DNA of 64,000 nucleotides from positions 124,001 through 188,000 of the forward strand of contig CAVTIR010000016.1 of NCBI GenBank assembly GCA_963734665.1, given 5' to 3'. Positions 8,050 through 16,414 of this stretch are shown one piece after another (position 1 is the first letter of the stretch; the number at the start of each line of letters is the position of its first letter). The stretch comes from Trebonia sp963734665. GTDB taxonomy: Bacteria; Actinomycetota; Actinomycetes; Streptosporangiales; Streptosporangiaceae. A program made the translations under genes and the position numbers. The notes under the pieces were generated by a model. That model did not search any database. It worked only from the letters and a program-made list of their open reading frames with translations, and had not been told where the DNA came from.

Positions 8050-9263
8050 ACGCCGCCGCCGGACGCCCTCGTCCGACGGCCGCGGCGCTGGCCGGCGGCG
8101 CCATCATCGTGGTGGTCGCCGCGGTGATCACACTGTCTGTCCTCGCCCGCCGACCCGGATACGCGGTGCAGCCGATCATGATCGCCGTACCCACCGGAGC
8201 GGTAGGCGTCCTGATCGCCCGCCATCAGCCGCGCAACCCCAACGGGTGGCTGCTGCTCGGCATCGCGGCGGCTCTCCTGCTGAGCACTGTCGCCGGGGCG
8301 TACGCGCTGATTGTGTACCACATCGGCCGCCACCTCCCGTTCGGGTCGGCAAGCCTGATCTTGTACCAGCTGTGGTCACCGGCCCTCGTGCTGTACCTGT
8401 TGATAATCTTGCTCTTCCCCGACGGCCACGTACCCGCCCCCCGCTGGCGGTGTGCCGTGTGGGCCTACAGCCTGCTCTGCGGAGGCTATCTGGCGCTGCT
8501 GATCGGGATGGTGGTCGACGCCATCGATCGGCACCGGCTCCAAGTCGATAGCTACGGCGGCCTGACCGCGATTGACTACCCGGCAGGCCGGTTCGCCCTG
8601 GCCCAGGACACCGTCCTCGTCCTGACCCTGGCGCTCGGGCTCAGCTTCATCGCGCGACAGCTGCTCACCTGGCGCCGGTCGTCCGGGGTGCGACGCCAGC
8701 AGCTGAAGTGGCTGATGGCCGGGGCCGTCATCGCCGTCGTGTGTGCCGCGCTGAGCGTGCCCGGCTACACCGCGCCGTCCGGCCTCTGGGCGTGGCTGAA
8801 CGGTGTGCTCAGCATCGGCTTCGTCGCGCTGCCGGTCAGCATCGGCGTGGGCATCCTGCGGTACCGGCTGTACGAGATCGACCGGCTGATCTCCAGGACG
8901 CTGGCATACACGATCGTCACGGGACTGCTGATTGCGGTCTACCTCGCGCTGGCCGCTATGGCCCACACTGTGGTGCCGCTGCGATCGCCGTTCGCTGTTG
9001 CCCTGGCGACGCTGGCCGCCGTCGCGGTGTTCAACCCGCTGCGCCGCCGCGTCCAGCGAGCGGTGGACAGGCGGTTCAACCGCGCTCGCTACGACGCCGA
9101 GACGATAATCGCGGGGTTCGCCACCCGCATGCGGGACGCAACCGACTTGGAGGAAATCCGCCTCGACCTCCTCGCCGTCGCCCATCAGGCACTGGAGCCC
9201 GCGCATATCTTGCTCTGGCTGCCCGGCAGCGTTCAGCGGGAACCCCGGGAACTAGATGAGTGA
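8046..9263 (+). CDS. Polytopic membrane protein resembling a sensor-kinase input module without a kinase domain
   Basis: 405 residues from the ATG at 8046, overlapping the upstream stop. About eight hydrophobic helices are seen, with the RHQPRNPNGWLLLGIA signature between early helices as in actinobacterial membrane histidine kinases. Then come GILRYRLYEIDRLISRTLAY and a cytoplasmic tail RRRVQRAVDRRFNRARYDAE, which normally precedes the dimerisation and ATPase domains. The protein stops where a GAF/HisKA region would begin (LLAVAHQALEPAHILLWLPG). It could supply membrane input to the partner-switching proteins. Confidence 0.8.
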   Translation: MNAAAGRPRPTAAALAGGAIIVVVAAVITLSVLARRPGYAVQPIMIAVPTGAVGVLIARHQPRNPNGWLLLGIAAALLLSTVAGAYALIVYHIGRHLPFGSASLILYQLWSPALVLYLLIILLFPDGHVPAPRWRCAVWAYSLLCGGYLALLIGMVVDAIDRHRLQVDSYGGLTAIDYPAGRFALAQDTVLVLTLALGLSFIARQLLTWRRSSGVRRQQLKWLMAGAVIAVVCAALSVPGYTAPSGLWAWLNGVLSIGFVALPVSIGVGILRYRLYEIDRLISRTLAYTIVTGLLIAVYLALAAMAHTVVPLRSPFAVALATLAAVAVFNPLRRRVQRAVDRRFNRARYDAETIIAGFATRMRDATDLEEIRLDLLAVAHQALEPAHILLWLPGSVQREPRELDE

Positions 9264-9317
9264 TTCCCGGGGCTGATCGGTGGCGATCAGGGGAACGGAA
9301 CGGAAAGCGCCCCGCGA

Positions 9318-9342
9318 GTAGGATCCATTTTCATGGATAAAC
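9318..9342. promoter_or_regulatory. Putative MocR operator overlapping the regulator's own start codon
   Basis: The core GATCCATTTTCATGGATAAA (9322-9341) holds the palindrome ATCCAT-TTTC-ATGGAT and includes the ATG at 9333. The same 25-bp stretch recurs inverted at 10838-10862 with 20 of 25 bases identical, upstream of the AhpD-like gene. This suggests autoregulation plus control of the downstream gene. Confidence 0.5.
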
Positions 9343-10730
9343 CGTGGGCCATTTCGGGGGTGGACCTGCACCTGGACCTGTCCGGAAGCCGGGTGCGGGC
9401 AGGTCTGGAGACGGCGCTGCGGGAAGCGGTCCAGGCTGGGCGGCTGGCACCAGGGACGCGCCTGCCTTCGACCCGGGCGCTGGCTGCGGATCTGGGCATC
9501 GCCCGGAACACGATCGCCGAGGCCTACGGTCAGCTCACCGCCGAGGGCTGGCTGACTGCCCAGCAGGGTTCGGGCACCCGTGTTGCTGCCGCCGCCGAGG
9601 TTTCTGTTGCGTCGGCGGCTAGTACCGGGATCTCGCCAGAGACCGGGCAGAGTCGTTACGACCTGCGGCCCGGATGGCCCGATTTGTCGGCGTTTCCCCG
9701 AGCCAGGTGGCTGTCCGCTACGCGCAAGGCCCTATCGGCCGCGCCCATCAGTGCGCTGGGCTATGGCGACCCGCGCGGCCTGCCCGAACTGCGCGAGGTG
9801 CTCGCGGCTTACCTGTCCCGAACCCGAGGGGTGCGGGCCGCGCCGGACCGGATCGTGGTCTGTACCGGGTTCACGCAGGCCCTGGCGCTGCTGAGCCAGG
9901 TGCTGCCCCTCTGCGGGGTCACCAGGGTCGCGGTGGAGGGATACGGGCATGCCGGCCCTGTCCGGGTGCTTTCCGCCTCGGGCCTTGTTCCCGTCATGCT
10001 TGACGTAGATGACGGCGGCGCGGTCCTGGGGAATGCACTCGGTGCCGAGGCGTTGCTGCTTACCCCGGCGCACCAGTTCCCGCTCGGCTCGGTGCTGTCA
10101 CCGCGGCGCCGTGCGGGCGCCGCCCGCTGGGCGGTCGGCAGCGGCGGGCTGATCATCGAGGACGACTACGACGGGGAGTTCCGCTACGACCGCCAGCCGG
10201 TTGGCGCCCTGCAGGCGCTGGCCCCCGAGCACGTCATCTACGCCGGCACCGTCAGCAAGACCCTGGCGCCGGGGGTGCGGCTGGGCTGGCTGGTACTTCC
10301 AGCCCGCTTGGTCGATGCCGTAGCCGAGGCCAAGAACCTGACGGATACGCAGACGAGCAGCTTCGCGCAGCTCACGCTCGCTGAGTTCATCACCTCCGGG
10401 GCCTACGACCGGCACATCCGCCGGTCCAGGCTCGCCTACCGGCAGCGTCGCGACCGGCTCATCGCCGCGCTTGCCCAGCACGCGCCAGGAGCGCGGGTCA
10501 CCGGGATCGCCGCCGGCCTTCACGCGGTCTTGGAGCTGTCCGACGGCCAGCAGGAAGACCAGGTTGTCGAGCACGCGGCCGTTCGTGGCCTGGCTATCGA
10601 GGGCCTCGGCAGCTACGCGCTCCGCGACCACGTTCGGAGGCCTGCCCTTGTCATCGGCTACGCCACACCACCGGAGCACGCCTACACCACGGCCATCGCC
10701 CGGCTCACTGCGGCGCTCCAGGACCAGTAG
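9333..10730 (+). CDS. MocR/PdxR-family transcriptional regulator (GntR HTH fused to aminotransferase fold)
   Basis: 465 residues. The N-terminal winged helix has LREAVQAGRLAPGTRLPSTR, ALAADLGIARNTIAEAYGQL and GWLTAQQGSGTRV. From about residue 110 a class I aminotransferase-like domain follows, with YGDPRGLPELREVLAAYL, IIEDDYDGEFRYDRQPVGALQ and the PLP-lysine region YAGTVSKTLAPGVRLGWLV (Lys in SKT). MocR proteins sense PLP or amine-like effectors. The start codon lies inside a palindromic operator. The likely target is the AhpD-like gene 164 bp downstream. Confidence 0.93.
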   Translation: MDKPWAISGVDLHLDLSGSRVRAGLETALREAVQAGRLAPGTRLPSTRALAADLGIARNTIAEAYGQLTAEGWLTAQQGSGTRVAAAAEVSVASAASTGISPETGQSRYDLRPGWPDLSAFPRARWLSATRKALSAAPISALGYGDPRGLPELREVLAAYLSRTRGVRAAPDRIVVCTGFTQALALLSQVLPLCGVTRVAVEGYGHAGPVRVLSASGLVPVMLDVDDGGAVLGNALGAEALLLTPAHQFPLGSVLSPRRRAGAARWAVGSGGLIIEDDYDGEFRYDRQPVGALQALAPEHVIYAGTVSKTLAPGVRLGWLVLPARLVDAVAEAKNLTDTQTSSFAQLTLAEFITSGAYDRHIRRSRLAYRQRRDRLIAALAQHAPGARVTGIAAGLHAVLELSDGQQEDQVVEHAAVRGLAIEGLGSYALRDHVRRPALVIGYATPPEHAYTTAIARLTAALQDQ

Positions 10731-10837
10731 GCGACCCGGCGCCAGGTGCGCGGGGCTGGGCGCTGAACGCGAGCGCGGCCCTCAGTGACCTTGTCCTGGA
10801 CCGCGCCCATATCGTTCCTGGGCAGGAATGGCCCATG

Positions 10838-10862
10838 TTTTCTTCATGGAAATGGATCTTAC
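10838..10862. promoter_or_regulatory. Second copy of the MocR operator, inverted, upstream of the AhpD-like gene
   Basis: TTCATGGAAATGGATC (10843-10858) is the reverse-oriented counterpart of the operator at 9318-9342. It lies 33 bp before the ATG of the carboxymuconolactone decarboxylase-like gene. Confidence 0.5.
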
Positions 10863-10894
10863 ACACGGGCCGCTTCCCGCCTACCGTTGGTTTC

Positions 10895-11407
10895 ATGACA
10901 ACGACTGAGAACAGCAGCAGCATCGCTGCAGCCGCGCCGCAAATCCCTGTCCGGCTCGACTTCGACGCCCACGCAGCCGGGTTCGCCCGCGCCATGTCGC
11001 ACCTGGACCAGGCCGCGACCAAAGAACTGGATGCAGCCGGCATCAGCCCCCTGCTGCGGGAGCTGATTCGCATCCGCGCCTCCCAGCTCAACGGGTGCGC
11101 CTACTGCCTCGACATGCACGCCAAGGACGCTCGCGCGGCTGGCGAGGCCGAGCAGCGCCTGTACGCGCTGCCCGCCTGGCGAGAGACTCCCTTCTTCACC
11201 GAGCGGGAGCGGGCCGCACTTGCCCTCACCGAGGACGTGACCCTGATGGCCGATGAGCACGTGCCCGCCGCCGCCTATGATGCCGCCGCCGCACAGTTCA
11301 CACCCCGCGAGATCGCCGCGATCTTGTCCCTCATCGTCACCATCAACGCCTGGAACGCCATCGGCGTGACTACCCGCGCCTGGACCCCAGGTTCCTATCA
11401 GCCCTGA
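10895..11407 (+). CDS. Carboxymuconolactone decarboxylase / AhpD-like family protein
   Basis: 170 residues from the ATG at 10895. The helical AhpD fold is marked by LIRIRASQLNGCAYCLDMHAKDARAAG, with the redox CxxC motif (CAYC) and distal His. This is followed by LYALPAWRETPFFTERERAALALTEDVT. Proteins with this motif are small alkylhydroperoxidase-like reductases. The upstream gene is a MocR regulator sharing an operator, so the pair is likely a stress or substrate response unit. A cupin gene follows 45 bp later in the same direction. Confidence 0.9.
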   Translation: MTTTENSSSIAAAAPQIPVRLDFDAHAAGFARAMSHLDQAATKELDAAGISPLLRELIRIRASQLNGCAYCLDMHAKDARAAGEAEQRLYALPAWRETPFFTERERAALALTEDVTLMADEHVPAAAYDAAAAQFTPREIAAILSLIVTINAWNAIGVTTRAWTPGSYQP

Positions 11408-11452
11408 CACCGGGAAAACACAACCCAGAGGCACGGATCGCAGGAGGGTCTA

Positions 11453-11938
11453 GTGGGATCAGCACAACAGGGGATGGCCGGGCGAGCGTCTGACCCGGCC
11501 TTCCCCCTTCACACCGGCGATATGGACTGGATACCCACCGGCGATGGCAAGTCGTTCCGGCCGCTGCGGTTCGAGCCGGACGGATGGACTGAACTGATGC
11601 GCCTGGAACCGGGCAGCGTGGTCTCACTGCACCGGCACACCGGCGAGGTGCACGCCTTCAACCTGTCGGGGACAAGAGAGATCCTGGGCACCGGCGAGTT
11701 CGCCGGCCCCGGCAGCTACACCTACGAGCCTGCCGGGACCACCGACTCCTGGCGGGCCGTCGGTGACCAGCCATGCGTCCTGCACCTCAAGGTCACCGGA
11801 GCGGTCCAGTACCTCGACCTCGACGGGAAGGTCACCGAGACAGCCGATGCCATATCCCAGCGCGCTATCTACCTGAACTGGTGCGCCCAGCATGACGCAA
11901 AGCCCGCTGCGCAGATCCTCGGCAGCCACTCTCCCTAG
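11453..11938 (+). CDS. Cupin domain protein (dihydroxyacetophenone dioxygenase / ChrR cupin type)
   Basis: 161 residues from a GTG with an excellent ribosome site (AGGAGGGTCTA). The cupin metal-binding stretch LEPGSVVSLHRHTGEVHAFNLSG holds two His and a Glu. A second motif (EPAGTTDSW, then VLHLKVTG) completes the barrel. Such single-cupin proteins include 2,4'-dihydroxyacetophenone dioxygenases and anti-sigma cupins. Substrate is not determinable. It is probably transcribed with the AhpD-like gene. Confidence 0.85.
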   Translation: MGSAQQGMAGRASDPAFPLHTGDMDWIPTGDGKSFRPLRFEPDGWTELMRLEPGSVVSLHRHTGEVHAFNLSGTREILGTGEFAGPGSYTYEPAGTTDSWRAVGDQPCVLHLKVTGAVQYLDLDGKVTETADAISQRAIYLNWCAQHDAKPAAQILGSHSP

Positions 11939-12016
11939 CACCGCCGCGGTCGACGCGGCCGCGGGGCAAGGTGGAACGCGAGCTCCGGGTGGAGCGCGAT
12001 GGGGGCGGGAGCCGGG

Positions 12017-13231
12017 TCACGCCACCTGTCCCCGCAGCGTGTCGCCGTCGACCAGCGCGGCCAGGTCGACTGAGTCGGCGATGGCGTCGTAGCCGGCGTG
12101 GCCCGGGTGCAGGTGGTCGCCGCTGTCGTAGGCGGGCAGCAGCCGCCTCGGGTGCCGGGGGTCGAGCAGGATCCGGTCGAAGTCGGCGACGTCGTCGAAC
12201 GCGCCGCTCCAGCGGATCCACTCGTTGACCGCCTCCCGCAGCCGGTTCCCGGCGTGGCTGTAGAACCCGGCCCCCTCGTGCGGCTGCAGGGTCGCGCCGA
12301 TGATGGTCAGGCCGCTGGCGTGGGCGGCCTCAATCAGCCGGGTGTAGGCGCTGGCGACCGTGCCGAGGTCGAGGCCGGGGCGGGTGGCGACGTCGTTGGT
12401 GCCCTCCCAGAGGATGACCGCGCGCACCCCGGACTGCTGGACGGCGTCGCGGACGAACCGGTTGAGCGCGCTCGGCCCGCAGGTCCCGTTGTCCGACAGC
12501 AGCCGGTTCCCGGCGATGCCCGCGTTGAGCACCGTCATCCGTTCCCCGTCGGGCAGCCTGAGCAGCCGCCGGGAGAGTTCGTCGGGGTAGCGCTCGTTCG
12601 TGTCCGGGGCGGAGCCGATGCCGTCGGTGGTCGACGGGCCGAAGGCCACGACCGCGCCGCGCAGGGACGGGTTGACCACATCCACGCCGTCCAGGAAGTA
12701 CCAGGACTGGCTGGCGCGGGCGAAGGCCCCGCCGTCGGCGTCCGCGCCGTGCCCGGCCCCCTCGGCCTGGTAGCTGGTGGTCAGCGCGGCCGGGTGCCAG
12801 CTGGCGGGGCCGGTCGCGTCGGGCAGGCCGAGGGACACCGCCAGGTCGGTGCCGTCCTCGGTCCGCAGCGGCACCGGGTCGCTGAACAGGCGCTGCCCGG
12901 CCGGGATGACGGCCGTCCGCCGCCCGGCGAAGGTGACGGCGCACGATGTGCCTGGCACGGTCGCCGCCCCGGTCCGCCGGACCGCGACGTGTGCGTCGCC
13001 GACCGTGAGCGGCCGGTCGCCGAATATGTTGGACAGCCGGATCCGCACGGCGCTGCCGCCGGCGCTGATCCGGACGATGCTGCGAAGGGTCTGGTCGCGG
13101 AACCCGTCCCGCGACCGCCCGGAGTCCGCCGCGCCGACCAGCGCGCAGCTCCAGGTGCCGATCCACGTCATGCGCACCCCTGGGGGGAACAGGGCGAGCG
13201 TGCCGGTGGATACCGGCCGCGGCGCAGACAT
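12017..13231 (-). CDS. SGNH/GDSL hydrolase family protein
   Basis: 404 residues, or 384 if MTWIGTW at 13171 is the start. An N-terminal carbohydrate-binding-like beta domain (RSIVRISAGGSAVRIRLSNIFG) leads to the SGNH core: block I VVAFGPSTTDGIGS (GxS in place of GDS), block II NAGIAGNRLL, block III LWEGTNDV, and block V DHLHPGHAGYDAIAD. Members are esterases or acetylxylan esterase-like enzymes, commonly secreted, but no signal peptide is evident here. The block I Gly-Pro-Ser is a variant. It is encoded convergent to the cupin gene. Confidence 0.88.
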   Translation of the reverse strand: MSAPRPVSTGTLALFPPGVRMTWIGTWSCALVGAADSGRSRDGFRDQTLRSIVRISAGGSAVRIRLSNIFGDRPLTVGDAHVAVRRTGAATVPGTSCAVTFAGRRTAVIPAGQRLFSDPVPLRTEDGTDLAVSLGLPDATGPASWHPAALTTSYQAEGAGHGADADGGAFARASQSWYFLDGVDVVNPSLRGAVVAFGPSTTDGIGSAPDTNERYPDELSRRLLRLPDGERMTVLNAGIAGNRLLSDNGTCGPSALNRFVRDAVQQSGVRAVILWEGTNDVATRPGLDLGTVASAYTRLIEAAHASGLTIIGATLQPHEGAGFYSHAGNRLREAVNEWIRWSGAFDDVADFDRILLDPRHPRRLLPAYDSGDHLHPGHAGYDAIADSVDLAALVDGDTLRGQVA

Positions 13232-13474
13232 ACCCAGCCAGTAATGCCATCAATCTGGTAGGAATACCCTATTTGGCGCCGTGGGCGCCGGCCGCACGTC
13301 GGCGTGCCGGTCGAGTCCCCCGCGCGTCAGTTCTGATCAGCTCTCGCCAGCAGTCCACGTTACGGAGCCGGCGGCTGAGAGATCCATGGGGCTTATCTCC
13401 TACCGCGCACGCGTAGCGCTAGGTCGGACTCGCCCGTAGGCTGGCGATCAGTGGGGGGACTTTGAGGAGCGGTG

Positions 13475-14725
13475 GTGAGCATGCCTGCTTCGATCGAGGT
13501 GTTGATAATAGGCGCGGGGCCGTCAGGGCTGTTCGCGGCCATAGAGCTTGCGCGCCGGGGGGTGCAGGCCCGGGTTGTCGAGCGTGAGCCCGGCCCGCAC
13601 ACCCAGGCCCGCGCTACTGCGATACAGCCGGGAACGCTGGAGATTTTCGCTAGGGCGGGTGTGGTGGACCGTGTGCTCGCCGAATCGGTTCACCTAGGGT
13701 TCGCAAGGCTCTTCGATGCGCGTGTCAGGCAGGTGGGCGAGATAGCGTTCGCCGGCGTCGGCTGCCCGTGGGAATTCCAGTGCAGCCTGCCGCAGTGGCG
13801 GACCGAGCGAATCCTCGCCGACCGACTCGCGGAACTCGGCGGCACCGTGGAACGCGGTGTCGAGGCGGTCAGTGTCCGACAGCGCGATGATGGCGTGCTT
13901 ATCGGGCTAAAGCGGGCGGACGGGACCGCTGACACCGTCGAGGCAAGCTGGGTCATCGGCGCCGGCGGCGCGCACAGCGTGACCCGGGAGTCGATGGCCG
14001 AGACCCTGGTGGGCACGACCTACCCGGGCACTTCGCTGGTTGCCAGCGGGATCATGACATGTGACCTGCCGCGAGACGGTTCGGCATTGATCGCCAGCCC
14101 GGAAGGCTGGGTCCTGGTCGTACCCCTTCCCGGCGGACACTGGCTCACCTTTGTGGGGGACCTCGACGAGGGCGAGGCCCGGCGGCTGACGAGTGACCCG
14201 GCGACTGGCGCGGTAGCCGCAATGATCGAGCGGCGGGTCGCACGGGGGATCCGTATGGAGGAGGTCGCCTGGGCAGCCCCGTTCCGGATGCACCGTCGGC
14301 TGGTTCCCCAGCTTGCCGATAGACGGTGCTTTCTGCTGGGTGATGCCGGGCATCTGTCTAGTCCGTTCGGCGGTGAGGGCCTGAACTCGGGTATCCAGGA
14401 TGGCTGCAACCTGGGCTGGAAGCTCGGGCTAGAGCTACGCGGCCACGGCCGCCCCCGCCTGCTGGAAAGCTTCGCAGCCGAGCGCCTCGCCGCCGACCGG
14501 AAGGTCCTCATAGTCTCCGACCGCCTGCATGAGCTGGCGTACCGCGCTGTCGAGTCGGCGCGGACCGGTATCGTTCCCGTTCCGCCGACGCCAGCAGAGG
14601 TGGCGGCCATGGTGCAGACGCGCTCGATGCTGGACGTTTCCTATGCTGGCAGCTCCCTCGTCGGCGAGTACACCCGCGGGCACGCGGACGCCGATGGCTC
14701 CGGCTCCTGGCGACCGCTACCCTGA
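13475..14725 (+). CDS. FAD-dependent aromatic monooxygenase, C-terminus lost by frameshift
   Basis: The dinucleotide-binding motif VLIIGAGPSGLFAAIELARRG, then QARATAIQPGTLEIFARAG and the second FAD motif CFLLGDAGHLSSPFGGEGLNSG, place it among PheA/TetX-type hydroxylases of phenols or polyketides. GTG 13475 is chosen because GAGGAG ends 5 nt upstream; ATG 13481 is an alternative. The frame closes at a TGA at 14723-14725 right after GEYTRGHADADG, yet the expected C-terminal thioredoxin-like domain continues in another frame to 14993. Either this is a disabled gene or a sequencing indel lies near 14690-14705. Confidence 0.85.
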   Translation: MSMPASIEVLIIGAGPSGLFAAIELARRGVQARVVEREPGPHTQARATAIQPGTLEIFARAGVVDRVLAESVHLGFARLFDARVRQVGEIAFAGVGCPWEFQCSLPQWRTERILADRLAELGGTVERGVEAVSVRQRDDGVLIGLKRADGTADTVEASWVIGAGGAHSVTRESMAETLVGTTYPGTSLVASGIMTCDLPRDGSALIASPEGWVLVVPLPGGHWLTFVGDLDEGEARRLTSDPATGAVAAMIERRVARGIRMEEVAWAAPFRMHRRLVPQLADRRCFLLGDAGHLSSPFGGEGLNSGIQDGCNLGWKLGLELRGHGRPRLLESFAAERLAADRKVLIVSDRLHELAYRAVESARTGIVPVPPTPAEVAAMVQTRSMLDVSYAGSSLVGEYTRGHADADGSGSWRPLP

Positions 14726-14993
14726 TCGCGCCGCGCTGGCCGGTGCCGACCATCACCTTCTTCTCTTCAGCGCCGCCGAGGACGCGGATGTCATGCGCCT
14801 GCGGCACCGGTGGCGGGGGCTGGTGGAGATAAGCCACGCCACTGGCGACCCCAGGCGCGCCGGGCTGGCTACCGGGAACGCGGTCCTGGTGCGCCCTGAC
14901 GGGCACATAGGCTTCCGAGCCCCGGCCAACTCAGTTGGACTGGGCGCACTCGATTCCCACCTCGACTCTTACCTCATCCCGGCTAACGCCTGA
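14689..14993 (+). pseudogene. Out-of-frame C-terminal domain of the FAD monooxygenase
   Basis: APGDRYPDRAALAGADHHLLL, then DVMRLRHRWRGLVEISHATG and GNAVLVRPDGHIGFRAP, form the thioredoxin-like C-terminal domain of class A flavin hydroxylases (ending ...HLDSYLIPA). They lie one frame away from the upstream gene, joining at about 14700. Joined to 13475-14725 they would give a normal-length enzyme of about 500 residues. Confidence 0.75.
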
Positions 14994-15045
14994 GATTAAG
15001 CAGGCCCGCGCAACAACCGAACGCGCCGAAGGCCCCTGGTGGCGA

Positions 15046-15167
15046 TCATGTGTAGCCCAGAATGAGGCGGTCCCTGTCATCGTGGTCCTGCCCGGGGGGG
15101 CCGATGTTGACCACCAGGATCGACTTCCAGCGGCCGTCCGGGAAGAAATCGGCGTCCAGAGCGGCCG
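15046..15167 (-). pseudogene. C-terminal stump of a nitroreductase (RutE/HadB-like)
   Basis: The minus strand encodes LDADFFPDGRWKSILVVNIGPPG, which matches the conserved end of malonic-semialdehyde-reductase-type nitroreductases (FFPDGRWKS..L.NIG). A one-base shift then gives QDHDDRDRLILGYT and the TGA at 15046-15048. The rest of the roughly 200-residue enzyme is absent upstream. Confidence 0.5.
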
Positions 15168-15277
15168 GAGCTGGGTCTGGGTCTCACAGCGGAGCGGGCT
15201 GGTACGGCAGGGCGCGGGCTGGCCCCGAACATCGCTACGCCAATCTAGGAAGCTGTTCTCCCGGGCCGCGGTGATCC

Positions 15278-16030
15278 TCATGCCCGCCGTCCGCCGTCGA
15301 CCGACAGCGCGATCCCGGTGACGTAGGCGGCGGCGTCCGAGCTGAGCCAGACCGCGGCCGCGGCGGCCTCCTCAGGTGTGGCCAGCCGGCCGAGCGGCGT
15401 GATCGCCTCCTGCTGCGCGAGCATGCCGGTCCCGGCCGCCACCTTCTCGAGCCCGGGGGTGCGGGTCGGGCCGGGGCAGACGGCGTTGACCCGGATGTTG
15501 TCCGGCGCGTAGTCGACCGCGGCGACCTTGGTGAGCCCGACGACGCCGTGCTTGGCGGCCACGTAGGCGGGTGCGTGCGGGATCGCGTACAGGCCCCCGT
15601 TGGAGGCGATGTTGACGATCGCGCCGCCGCCGTTGAGCTTCATCAGCGGCAGCTCGTACTTCATGCACAGGAAGGTCCCGGCCAGGTTGACGCGGATCAC
15701 GCGCTCGAACTCGTCCAGGGTCATCTGGTCGAGCTGCCGGTTGTGTGAGGCCACGCCGGCGTTGTTCACGGCGAAATCGAGGTGACCGTACGCCGTAACC
15801 GTGCGCTCGACGGCCGCCTGCACGGAGCGTTCGTCGGCGATGTCGACGGTGACGGTCAGTGCTTCCCCGCCGTCTTTCCTGATCAGCTCGGTGGTCTCGG
15901 CCGCTGCCAGCTCGTCGATGTCGAGCACGGCGACCGCGGCGCCCGCCTGGGCGAACTGCCGGGCCGCGGCGCGGCCGATCCCGCTGCCCGCGCCGGTGAC
16001 CAGTCCCGCCTTGCGGGGAGCGGCGCTCAT
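15278..16030 (-). CDS. Short-chain dehydrogenase/reductase
   Basis: 250 residues from the ATG at 16030. Cofactor motif LVTGAGSGIGRAAARQFA, NNAGVA, the catalytic Ser in IVNIASNGG, YVAAKHG for Tyr/Lys, and the C-terminal DGGRRA are all present: a classical NAD(P)-dependent SDR. The Asp in AVLDIDE favours NAD(H). The start overlaps the stop of the small upstream gene (ATGA), and both lie divergent from a LysR regulator. The frame extends upstream, but that stretch is the other gene read out of frame. Confidence 0.93.
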   Translation of the reverse strand: MSAAPRKAGLVTGAGSGIGRAAARQFAQAGAAVAVLDIDELAAAETTELIRKDGGEALTVTVDIADERSVQAAVERTVTAYGHLDFAVNNAGVASHNRQLDQMTLDEFERVIRVNLAGTFLCMKYELPLMKLNGGGAIVNIASNGGLYAIPHAPAYVAAKHGVVGLTKVAAVDYAPDNIRVNAVCPGPTRTPGLEKVAAGTGMLAQQEAITPLGRLATPEEAAAAAVWLSSDAAAYVTGIALSVDGGRRA

Positions 16031-16344
16031 GCCAGCGGCTCGTGGTTCGCCCAGCCGGCCTTGTACGGGTACCGGGACTGCCAGCGTTCGATGACCTCGC
16101 CGATGCCGGGTGCGGCGAACGCCTTCGCCAGCGCGTCGGTGTCGGGCAGGGTGACCTGCACGATCGCGGTCGCGATCAGCGCCGGGATGGCCTCCTCGCC
16201 GGGGATGGGGATGTGCCGCCGGGTCACGACCGACTGCACGAAACCAGTGTCGAGCAGTACCCGTTCGATGTCCGCGAGGTACTGGTCGAGCTCGGCGTCG
16301 GGCAGCGGCTGATCGAAGGAAACGATCATCGTGTGGTTGATCAT
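16027..16344 (-). CDS. Small conserved protein co-translated with the SDR (ferredoxin-fold-like)
   Basis: 105 residues from the ATG at 16344 (MINHTMIVSFDQPLPDAELDQYLADIE). The pattern of an opening strand, a helix and VVTRRHIPIPGEEAIPALIATAIVQVTLPD resembles a dimeric alpha-beta barrel (EthD/Dabb-like) protein, but key motifs are too weak to assign. Its stop overlaps the SDR start. Small alpha-beta barrel proteins often aid aromatic or polyketide degradation. It lies opposite the LysR gene across a 70-bp promoter region. Confidence 0.65.
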   Translation of the reverse strand: MINHTMIVSFDQPLPDAELDQYLADIERVLLDTGFVQSVVTRRHIPIPGEEAIPALIATAIVQVTLPDTDALAKAFAAPGIGEVIERWQSRYPYKAGWANHEPLA

Positions 16345-16379
16345 GCATTCATTCTTAGTGGCGTCCGGCGCTGGCGTCC

Positions 16380-16396
16380 AAGACCGGTTCGGTCTT
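16380..16396. promoter_or_regulatory. Palindromic operator between the SDR operon and lysR
   Basis: AAGACCG-GTT-CGGTCTT is a perfect 7-bp inverted repeat, 19 bp before the LysR ATG and 36 bp before the divergent gene. The position is that expected for autoregulation and divergent control. Confidence 0.5.
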
Positions 16397-16414
16397 CGGC
16401 GATAACCTGGGGGC

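Noticed and set aside
12098..13261. 387-codon open frame on the plus strand over the SGNH hydrolase gene
   Set aside because: It is the antisense of a gene with clear SGNH motifs. The product is Gly/Arg/Val-rich without domains, as expected of a high-GC shadow.
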